Shown in pieces: positions 1 through 5,668 of a stretch of 6,478 nucleotides of DNA. The position numbers and the translations under genes are program-made. The stretch is from an uncultured Bacteroidota bacterium (GTDB lineage Bacteria; Bacteroidota; Bacteroidia; Chitinophagales; Chitinophagaceae), in contig CAIZMD010000043.1 in NCBI GenBank assembly GCA_903933995.1, forward strand, positions 1 to 6,478, read 5' to 3'. Below the pieces are notes generated by a model that worked only from the letters and a program-made list of their open reading frames with translations, searched no databases and had not been told where the DNA came from. The first letter of the stretch is position 1. The number at the start of each line of letters is the position of its first letter.

Positions 1-1759
1 ATTCCATGGTAGCCGTATTCATCCTACTCAAACAAAATGGCACACCCTTCTTGGTATATTCCAGCATTTTCTTAACTGGAATTTTTCGGTGTTGGTACTT
101 ACCATACATTTTACGAATAAATGTGGTTAGTAGTCTATAGTCTAAACCATAAGATTGCCAAAAAATATAGGGAATGGTATTTGTAGGCGTATCGGCAGAA
201 GCCATGTCTCTAAAAGTATTCAGTCCTACTGCCCAGGTATGAGCTTCTTTGAGTTGCGTAGTATCATCTCCTTCAAATCCTTTCTGCCATATTTTTACAG
301 CCTCTTGTTTAACGCCAGTATTTCCATTAATCACAAACTTACCCGCCCTGCCAATATCCATTTCTCCGCTGGCCATTAGGCCGATGGTATTTTCCAAGAC
401 TGGCTTAGTAGAATCAATGCCCAAAGTATCATAGGGTCTTACCCATTCTGCTGCACAGGAAGCCGCATTGTGCGATGTATATATGGTGATATCGTTGTTA
501 GGATTTTCATATTCAACTGAGTAATGCACCGTTTCTAGGTCTACCATTACTTTGCGTGCTTTTACATCTGTTACACCCTCTACTAGATCAGCCCTTTTAA
601 CCAAATACAAAGGGGTATTGGGTTCCATGGCTTTAGCTACGCACCAACGGATGATATTATTGAGTATGGGATATTTTGGAAAAGGCATATTGGTCATAAT
701 ATCCAAGGCAAACTTGAGAGAACTATCTACCAATATGATAAAATCCTTACTTAATGCAGTTTGGTGCATGGTCTGATGAATCACCAAATTTTTACCCTTA
801 GCTGTTACAATATTCCAGGACTGTAATTTCCCTTTTCCAGACCATTTTAAGATGCTAACAGAATTCACCATACCAAAGATATCTTCCTGTTTTTCTTCAT
901 CAGGGCTGGTATCATCTGCCTTTAACTGTTGCAGATAGGCTGGAAAAACAAAACCCATAAAAGCCCTAGCTACACCCCTAAAAAGTTTACCAATCCAACG
1001 CATAAGGGATTGCAAAAAGCGATAGACTTTTTTAAAAAATCGATTGGTCACATGCCAAATTCTGGTGAGGTCTAAACTGAAAATACTGGTGAAGACCAGG
1101 TTGTTCATGTTCTTTCTAAAACAAACTGTAAAAAACTCTTGGGTTACAGGATCAAAACAAGGGTGCGCAGAGGATTGTATCAGTTCAAAAACGTCTTCTT
1201 GAATTACAAATGAAAGAGACTCACTCCATTCCTTGTTATAACCAATAGCAGTAATCACTTTCATGGATTTGGGATCCACTTCAAAAGGACGTCCCGCGTC
1301 AAAATTGACGGTAATTCTTGTGTGTTGATTTCCTGGAAATTTAAAGGCTGCAATAGAAGTATTGGCTTGGTTGCGTGAACCCAATATGGGTGAAGTTCTA
1401 GCAATACCTTTGCTCTTAAAAAAAATGCCATTTTTATAATTATCTGTGCCCCATTTACTGGCCTCGTCTGCATAGAAGCAAGGTGTTTTTAGCAGGGCCG
1501 ATTTTAGCCTTACTTTTCCGGGCACACTACAATCAAAACGGAATAACATGCCGTCTCCATTAAATACCATCTGCCCCCACTCTGGATTGTCAGTTCCATC
1601 TGGATTCTTTTTAGGGATGGGTGTACTACTATTCACCGTTCCAACTGGCGAATTGATAAACACGTATCCATCCATGTCTGTGGGCACAACACCTTCTATA
1701 CACTGCAAATCAACTTCTATCTCTTCTCTTGAAGCATAGGTTAGCGCTGTTTTTCTCAT
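1..1759 (-). CDS. Carotenoid oxygenase (RPE65/CCD) family protein, C-terminus cut by window edge
   Basis: The minus-strand frame is open from ATG at 1759 to the left edge: 586 codons with no stop. An in-frame TGA at 1778-1780 makes this the first possible ATG. Family marks, in order: a VPTDMDG start of the propeller (residues 25-31), FNGDGMLFRFD (66-76), an NTS motif (133-135), FEVDP (159-163), SAHPCFDP with His199, MHQTALSKDF with His332, and HYSVEYEN with His412 (His430 in TSHNAASC is an alternative). Known members are seven-bladed propellers that hold Fe(II) with four histidines and cleave conjugated or styrene-type double bonds with O2. Three ligands are visible; the fourth should lie beyond position 1. 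Residues about 222-298 form an extra segment: a basic, hydrophobic stretch (241-275) likely to bind membrane, then an acidic linker (281-293). No signal peptide is seen, so it is probably cytoplasmic or peripheral on the membrane. Family call fairly sure; substrate unknown. Confidence 0.8.
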   Translation of the reverse strand, partial: MRKTALTYASREEIEVDLQCIEGVVPTDMDGYVFINSPVGTVNSSTPIPKKNPDGTDNPEWGQMVFNGDGMLFRFDCSVPGKVRLKSALLKTPCFYADEASKWGTDNYKNGIFFKSKGIARTSPILGSRNQANTSIAAFKFPGNQHTRITVNFDAGRPFEVDPKSMKVITAIGYNKEWSESLSFVIQEDVFELIQSSAHPCFDPVTQEFFTVCFRKNMNNLVFTSIFSLDLTRIWHVTNRFFKKVYRFLQSLMRWIGKLFRGVARAFMGFVFPAYLQQLKADDTSPDEEKQEDIFGMVNSVSILKWSGKGKLQSWNIVTAKGKNLVIHQTMHQTALSKDFIILVDSSLKFALDIMTNMPFPKYPILNNIIRWCVAKAMEPNTPLYLVKRADLVEGVTDVKARKVMVDLETVHYSVEYENPNNDITIYTSHNAASCAAEWVRPYDTLGIDSTKPVLENTIGLMASGEMDIGRAGKFVINGNTGVKQEAVKIWQKGFEGDDTTQLKEAHTWAVGLNTFRDMASADTPTNTIPYIFWQSYGLDYRLLTTFIRKMYGKYQHRKIPVKKMLEYTKKGVPFCLSRMNTATME

Positions 1760-1820
1760 GAAAACAATTTTAGGGACTCAGTAAAAATGAGATTCAAATT
1801 AAGAAAAATAATGATAAATA

Positions 1821-1827
1821 GGGGGGG
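1821..1827. repeat. Seven-base G/C homopolymer tract in the oxygenase upstream region
   Basis: Seven consecutive G on the plus strand (C7 on the transcribed minus-strand sense) stand alone in an AT-rich 81-base gap between the methyltransferase stop and the oxygenase start. The tract falls at or just after the predicted transcription start. Tracts of this kind can slip during replication or transcription. Whether this one varies cannot be told from a single sequence. Confidence 0.6.
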
Positions 1828-1831
1828 TATT

Positions 1832-1858
1832 CAAATATAACTAATGTACCAAGACCAA
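1832..1858 (-). promoter_or_regulatory. Possible Bacteroidota promoter for the oxygenase gene
   Basis: Read on the minus strand, TATATTTG (1839 down to 1832) matches the TAnnTTTG -7 consensus exactly. A TTG at 1858-1856 lies 16 bases upstream, slightly short of the usual spacing to the -33 element. Transcription would start near 1828-1827, at the edge of a C7 tract, giving a leader of about 68 bases. The -33 part overlaps the end of the methyltransferase gene. The same octamer also occurs by chance inside the oxygenase gene (874-881), so the match alone is only moderate evidence. Confidence 0.35.
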
Positions 1859-2467
1859 CACATTAATCAAGTGTAATTTTTCATCTTGTTGTATTTCCAA
1901 GACTTCATTGATGACTACATGTTCCAAAAAGGAACTGATAAAGGATCTTCCCACCAAACGTTGAGGGGTTGTTAGGAGAATGGTTGTTCCCTTTGCAAGA
2001 AACAGATGAATCATTTTTAATAACGCATGAAATTGATTGGGGTCATAATTCACATCGCATAGCAAGAGGGTATCAGCTTGAAGGTCTGTAGGTAGCTGAT
2101 GCCAGTTGATTTGTTTGGCTGCTATATTATCTAGCTGATTGAGTTCAATGTTTTTTTCCATCCATTGTACCGCGTCTTCAGCATAGTCAGACACAATGGT
2201 CTCAGAAGCAAATTGGCTGGCATAAAAAGCCGGAAGCCCTAGCCCTGCTGCTATTTCAACAAGTTTTTTGTCTTTGATATAGGCAGGGTTTGCTTCTAAA
2301 TATTGAATCATGGCCAGTGCAGAAGGCCAGGCCCTTCCCCAAAAAGGGGCATCGCCGTAGGCATTTAACTGATGACTTGCTTGTAAGGCTTGAAAATTGG
2401 GCACCCAAATTTTTAGTATTTGATTGCCCAATTTAAATTCCTGTAAGTCTGCTGCAATTGATTCCAT
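1841..2467 (-). CDS. Class I SAM-dependent methyltransferase, METTL21/ETFB-lysine methyltransferase-like
   Basis: A 208-residue cytoplasmic protein resembling the seven-beta-strand methyltransferases that modify protein lysines (PF10294-like) and the related ETFB methyltransferases. Visible marks: PFWGRAWPSALAM (41-53), the WPSALA signature found before motif I in this group; motif I VEIAAGLGLPA (70-80), the glycine-rich SAM-binding loop; motif II VSDYAEDAV (92-100), whose Asp94 should bind the ribose; N-ELN (106-110); and post-motif LLLCDVNYDP (134-143), equivalent to the DxxY active-site edge. The start is fixed by an in-frame TGA at 2474-2476. The gene diverges from the cyclophilin gene across 59 bases and lies 81 bases upstream of the oxygenase on the same strand. 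The methyltransferase fold is well supported. The target (a protein lysine is the family precedent) is inference; a small-molecule acceptor is not excluded. Confidence 0.8.
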   Translation of the reverse strand: MESIAADLQEFKLGNQILKIWVPNFQALQASHQLNAYGDAPFWGRAWPSALAMIQYLEANPAYIKDKKLVEIAAGLGLPAFYASQFASETIVSDYAEDAVQWMEKNIELNQLDNIAAKQINWHQLPTDLQADTLLLCDVNYDPNQFHALLKMIHLFLAKGTTILLTTPQRLVGRSFISSFLEHVVINEVLEIQQDEKLHLINVLVLVH

Positions 2468-2526
2468 AATCGCTCAAATGATGGTAAAATGCCTTTGATA
2501 GACTAGTTTCGCAAAAAATAAATTCC
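2468..2526. promoter_or_regulatory. Divergent intergenic region, methyltransferase / cyclophilin
   Basis: These 59 bases separate two divergent start codons, so they should carry, or border, the promoters of both genes. I see no perfect TAnnTTTG box. The nearest are TAGTTTCG on the plus strand (2504-2511, one mismatch, no TTG at the right distance) and TATTTTTTG on the minus strand (2520 down to 2512, one base too long). Neither start codon has a convincing Shine-Dalgarno sequence, which is usual in Bacteroidota. Confidence 0.35.
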
Positions 2527-2973
2527 ATGAGCGAACAAATCTTAACAAAAGGCCAGATCCATACCGCTAAGGGCATCATGAGTTTTGAACTCTATGATGA
2601 TGACGCACCCATTGCTGTTGCCAACTTTAAAAAATTGATTAACGAAGGCTTTTATAATGGTCTTACGTTTCACCGCGTGATCCCCAACTTTATGATCCAA
2701 GGTGGTTGCCCCGATGGTACTGGTGCCGGTGGCCCAGGTTATTCCATTCAGTGTGAAACCAGCGGAGCCAAGCAAATACATGACCGCGGCGTTCTGTCTA
2801 TGGCACACCGTGGCAGAAATACCGGAGGTTCCCAGTTTTTCATCTGCCACAACCGTGCAGGCGTTAGACATTTAGATGGCGTTCATACTTGCTTTGGAAA
2901 ACTCACCGATGGTTTGGATGTTTTAGACCAAATTAAAGGTGGCGATGTAATGACCAAAGTAGAACTAATCTAA
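2527..2973 (+). CDS. Cyclophilin-type peptidyl-prolyl cis-trans isomerase
   Basis: A 148-residue single-domain cyclophilin, a compact length typical of bacterial cytoplasmic forms. It catalyses cis-trans isomerisation of Xaa-Pro bonds and assists folding. The fold is evident throughout: LYDDDAPIAVANF (22-34), the catalytic FHRVIPNFMIQGG (48-60) with Arg50 equivalent to human CypA Arg55 and Gln58, the glycine-rich TGAGGPGY loop (65-72), LSMAHRG (90-96), SQFFIC (102-107), and LDGVHTCFGKL (116-126) with Phe123. The residue matching CypA Trp121, which contacts cyclosporin, is His115. There is no signal peptide or transmembrane segment, so the protein should be cytoplasmic. It is the only plus-strand gene. 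Its TAA directly abuts the stop of the converging CDGSH gene, leaving no room for a terminator between them. Confidence 0.95.
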   Translation: MSEQILTKGQIHTAKGIMSFELYDDDAPIAVANFKKLINEGFYNGLTFHRVIPNFMIQGGCPDGTGAGGPGYSIQCETSGAKQIHDRGVLSMAHRGRNTGGSQFFICHNRAGVRHLDGVHTCFGKLTDGLDVLDQIKGGDVMTKVELI

Positions 2974-3198
2974 TTACAAAGTCTTTTTAGGAGGAAGGGC
3001 AAATGCCTTTGCCTCATGTTGAAACTCACCCTTGTGCGACCCATCGCAGAAGGGTTTGTTTTTACTAAGACCACAGCGGCACAAACCCACTACGTCTCTT
3101 CCTGCTAAATCATAGGTATTACCTTCTCTGTCTACAATGGTAAAATCGCCTTCTACTTTCATAGAACCATTATCGTTAATTGTAATCTTGGTTGCCAT
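2974..3198 (-). CDS. CDGSH iron-sulfur domain protein
   Basis: A 74-residue protein with the complete CDGSH signature: Cys40-Arg-Cys42, Ser45, Pro49, Cys51-Asp-Gly-Ser-His55. In this family three cysteines and one histidine hold a [2Fe-2S] cluster that is redox-active and can be labile or transferable, as in mitoNEET. The protein is soluble, with no signal peptide or membrane anchor, unlike mitoNEET itself. The frame extends upstream only to a TTG codon at 3228-3226. I chose ATG at 3198-3196 because it gives the usual compact N-terminus (MATKITINDNG) and a normal start. It follows the ceramidase-like gene after 45 bases on the same strand and could be the last gene of that transcript. A near-match -7 box (TATCTTCG, one mismatch) precedes it but has no good -33 partner. 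Its physiological partner is unknown. Confidence 0.92.
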   Translation of the reverse strand: MATKITINDNGSMKVEGDFTIVDREGNTYDLAGRDVVGLCRCGLSKNKPFCDGSHKGEFQHEAKAFALPPKKTL

Positions 3199-3243
3199 AT
3201 TTTTTTGAGCGAAGATAGCGGTTGACAAGCAATAGAAAAGCGT

Positions 3244-4602
3244 TTATGGTAGATCTACCAATTTGCGCACCACCTCACTAAAATAAGCGGCGTTGCCTGG
3301 ACCAAACCAATTCATGATCCGGGTTTCATAACCTGGCTCATCATAATAACTGTCTTTGGTAATATAACCCACATAGCCTCCATTAAAACTGGTGACCATT
3401 AATTGCTTGCCCTTGGTGGCAGCATAGTATGATAAGTCTTTCATGAGCTCTCCACTAAAATCACAGGGTAAACCCACCATGACCAAATTTCCTAGGCGCA
3501 ACATTTTTACTTCATTGTCATAATCGCCATAGAGTTTGGTCCAAAGCCAATGTCTAAAGCACCAATCTTTTGCAAATCGCCATTGTGGCTCACGCATAGG
3601 TAAGCGAAGGGTCATGACTTGTAAATTGGGTTTTAGTGCAGTGATCTTGCTATTTTGCTGAATAGCTGTTTCTAAACCTTTGGCCAGATGACCTAATTGA
3701 TCCCAATCCGTTTTTCCTTCTTCTTCAGGACCCATACTACCCACTGCACCTGCCAAATACATGGCCTGGTCAAAACCAAGATTTTTCTCCAATCCATCTA
3801 TCAATTGACCTGGATAGTCTCTGCTTAAACGCATGACTGAATCACTCAGCGTGGTAGCGTGTGCCGCAAAAGATGCAAGAATGGCTTTGGGTGCACTAGG
3901 TTCCAAGCCTTGTAAATAAATCATACGCAGAAAGGGATCTTCTGTTCCTTGATCGCCTACCGTTCTATTTTTGATTAGTTCAGGTTTTGCTGTACTAGCA
4001 TAAGACAATTGCATGGGCCTTGCTTTGCCTTTGGCGATGTTTACTGTTTGTACAATTTTTCTTGCCAGTTCCTGCACCATCAAGGAATCATATTTACCCG
4101 CAAACAATTCTCCAATATAGCGCTTACCCCATCCACCAATGCTATTGTGTGAGTGTGTGGCACCAATATAAACTTGAGAGAAGTTCAATCCAATGCTAGG
4201 CATCAACTGTTTTAAAACCAAGGTTAGTTCTGGCGGAATAATGAGTAAGTCACAACTAACAATGGCTGCTTGGGTTTGTCCCTGTTGTAAATAAATGGCC
4301 CTAGCATAAATGCTATCATGAATGGTTTCATAAGGCTTACCCTCTCTTTTTCCATAACCCGCAGTAGGCATAGGTTTGGCGGGGGTGATATTGGCTTTGG
4401 ACCAACCTGCCAGCAATATGGTGCTGGTGTCTATTTTGGGGGCATGTTCTTTTGCACTATCTAAAAAAGCAAGCATTTCTGCATGAAATCCTGATTGTTC
4501 AATAGGCGTTCTATCTGCTCTGCGAATAAACAAGGGCAGTAATATCATGATCAGTGCTATCAGCAGCATGATAGTTTTTACCAAGATTTTCAACAATTTC
4601 AT
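3244..4602 (-). CDS. Neutral/alkaline non-lysosomal ceramidase-like amidohydrolase, membrane anchored
   Basis: A 452-residue protein with the features of the neutral ceramidase catalytic domain (PF04734-like), a zinc enzyme that splits ceramide into sphingoid base and fatty acid. Marks: AGWSKANITP (65-74), GYGKREG (82-88), IHDSIYARAI (94-103), ATHSHNSIGG (148-157) with His150/His152, AAHAT (246-250) with His248, SRDYPG (260-265), Glu385 in LPCDFSGEL, and NGGYVGYIT (407-415) near the position of the family's active-site Tyr. The usual nucleophile motif GDVSPN is replaced by GAVGSMGP (285-292), so activity on ceramide is not assured. Residues 5-25 are one hydrophobic helix after a Lys-rich start, with no lipobox: an uncleaved anchor or signal peptide placing the enzyme in the periplasm. 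It is shorter than classic enzymes (about 650-780) and seems to lack their C-terminal domain. It starts 6 bases after the oxidoreductase stop, so the two are almost certainly co-transcribed. Confidence 0.82.
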   Translation of the reverse strand: MKLLKILVKTIMLLIALIMILLPLFIRRADRTPIEQSGFHAEMLAFLDSAKEHAPKIDTSTILLAGWSKANITPAKPMPTAGYGKREGKPYETIHDSIYARAIYLQQGQTQAAIVSCDLLIIPPELTLVLKQLMPSIGLNFSQVYIGATHSHNSIGGWGKRYIGELFAGKYDSLMVQELARKIVQTVNIAKGKARPMQLSYASTAKPELIKNRTVGDQGTEDPFLRMIYLQGLEPSAPKAILASFAAHATTLSDSVMRLSRDYPGQLIDGLEKNLGFDQAMYLAGAVGSMGPEEEGKTDWDQLGHLAKGLETAIQQNSKITALKPNLQVMTLRLPMREPQWRFAKDWCFRHWLWTKLYGDYDNEVKMLRLGNLVMVGLPCDFSGELMKDLSYYAATKGKQLMVTSFNGGYVGYITKDSYYDEPGYETRIMNWFGPGNAAYFSEVVRKLVDLP

Positions 4603-4608
4603 GGATGC

Positions 4609-5634
4609 TTATTTAGATGTTTGGTTGGTTCCATATGCAAACTGTTCCATCATCTCCATAGATTGAATGGCGTCCGCAGCAGAACAAGGATTGCCTGTAT
4701 TACCCAAAAAGTATTGGACAATTTTTGCAATCATGGGTTGTTGAATATGTTGGGGAGGATCAAATTTCTCCGTTTCAATAATACCATTGCGTTCAATGGT
4801 TAATGCATGACCAAATACGGCAAAACGAATACTTCCGTTTGATCCTTGTATTTCAAACAAATCTTCTTCCTTTCCCTCTGGTGTGGTAAAACACCAGGTT
4901 CCATTAAATAAAACCTGATTGGGTAATTGTGCAACTCCTACCACTAAATCTTCCGCTGTATATAAACCAGCTTGGTTTACTGCTAAACCATTAGCACTAG
5001 TTGGTTTTCCCAAAAAATGAATCAGTAGGTCTAATTGGTGTGGGGCTAAATCATAGAATAATCCTGCACCAGCAAGTGCGGGATCAACGCGCCAATTGGT
5101 TCCCGTTTTGGCAATCATGGCAGATTGGTCTGGCTGCAACAAACTGATTCTGGCAAAACGAATGTCTCCAATAGCTTGTTGATCTAGCAATTCCTTGACT
5201 CTTATGAAAAGGGGCAATGCCCTTCTATAATGCGCTACTACCAATTTAACACCTGTATCTTTTGATACTTGTTCCATGCGCCTACATGCAGCTAAGTCTA
5301 AGGCCATAGGTTTTTCTACATATACCGGCTTACCCGCTTGCATGGCAGCAATGGCGTATTCTTCGTGTTGTTTGGGTGGCGTGGCTATATAAATAGCGTT
5401 AACATCAGGATCATTGATCAAATCAGCAGCATGGCTATACCATTTGGGAACTGCATGTCTTTTTGCATAATCCTCTGCAAGGCTAGCATCTCTTCTCATC
5501 ACAGCCACCAAACTACTATTGGCTACTTTATTGAATGCAGGACCACTCTTGACTTCTGTTACATTACCGCATCCGATGATGCCCCATTTTATGGAATTAA
5601 GTTTTTCTACTGAATGTAGATTTGCAGTATTCAT
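4609..5634 (-). CDS. Gfo/Idh/MocA-family NAD(P)-dependent oxidoreductase
   Basis: A 341-residue protein of the family's usual length. The N-terminal Rossmann fold begins KWGIIGCGNVTEV (16-28), with the dinucleotide loop Gly18/Gly21/Gly23. YIATPPKQH (82-90) and the hallmark VEKPMAL (106-112) follow; Lys108 is the conserved active-site lysine. The C-terminal domain has AGLFYDLAPHQLDLLIHFLG (190-209), the G-x3-D-x3-H-x2-D motif with Asp195, His199 and Asp202. The family oxidises or reduces hydroxyls or carbonyls, mostly of sugars, inositols and related compounds; substrate cannot be told here. No Tat or Sec signal is present, so it should be cytoplasmic, unlike many secreted Bacteroidota relatives. 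It lies 18 bases after the secreted-protein gene and 6 bases before the ceramidase-like gene. The frame upstream of this ATG hits the previous gene's TGA after six codons with no other ATG, which fixes the start. Confidence 0.93.
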   Translation of the reverse strand: MNTANLHSVEKLNSIKWGIIGCGNVTEVKSGPAFNKVANSSLVAVMRRDASLAEDYAKRHAVPKWYSHAADLINDPDVNAIYIATPPKQHEEYAIAAMQAGKPVYVEKPMALDLAACRRMEQVSKDTGVKLVVAHYRRALPLFIRVKELLDQQAIGDIRFARISLLQPDQSAMIAKTGTNWRVDPALAGAGLFYDLAPHQLDLLIHFLGKPTSANGLAVNQAGLYTAEDLVVGVAQLPNQVLFNGTWCFTTPEGKEEDLFEIQGSNGSIRFAVFGHALTIERNGIIETEKFDPPQHIQQPMIAKIVQYFLGNTGNPCSAADAIQSMEMMEQFAYGTNQTSK

Positions 5635-5638
5635 ATTA

Positions 5639-5668
5639 CAAACATATCCAAATCAATCCTTGATCAAA
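5639..5668 (-). promoter_or_regulatory. Possible Bacteroidota promoter for the oxidoreductase-ceramidase pair
   Basis: On the minus strand TTTG (5668-5665), 18 bases, then TATGTTTG (5646-5639) fit the -33/-7 pattern of the Bacteroidota primary sigma factor, with an exact TAnnTTTG and normal spacing. The -33 part lies inside the last codons of the T9SS-substrate gene. Only four bases separate the -7 box from the oxidoreductase ATG, so transcription would begin at or within about a base of the start codon, giving an essentially leaderless message. Confidence 0.35.

Noticed and set aside
155..776. Three overlapping short plus-strand frames (155-379, 249-434, 552-776)
   Set aside because: They lie opposite the long oxygenase frame, resemble no protein family, and are antisense shadows.
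874..881. TAnnTTTG match on the minus strand inside the oxygenase gene
   Set aside because: It is internal to a coding frame with no gene start downstream; it serves only as a measure of chance matches.
1261..1473. 70-codon minus-strand frame
   Set aside because: It is in another frame inside the oxygenase gene, whose own frame carries clear family motifs.
1548..1739. 63-codon plus-strand frame
   Set aside because: It lies opposite the N-terminal part of the oxygenase and has no recognisable domain.
2542..2871. 109-codon minus-strand frame
   Set aside because: It lies fully antisense to the unmistakable cyclophilin and is a by-product of its codon use.
2998..3013. Inverted repeat GGCAAA-TGCC-TTTGCC as a terminator
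   Set aside because: The six-pair stem lies inside the CDGSH coding sequence and has no T-tract on either strand.
3196..3228. TTG codon at 3228 as start of the CDGSH gene (84 residues)
   Set aside because: It would add ten poorly fitting residues; the in-frame ATG at 3198 gives the usual compact protein.
4621..4803. 60-codon plus-strand frame
   Set aside because: It lies antisense to the C-terminal end of the oxidoreductase and resembles no protein.
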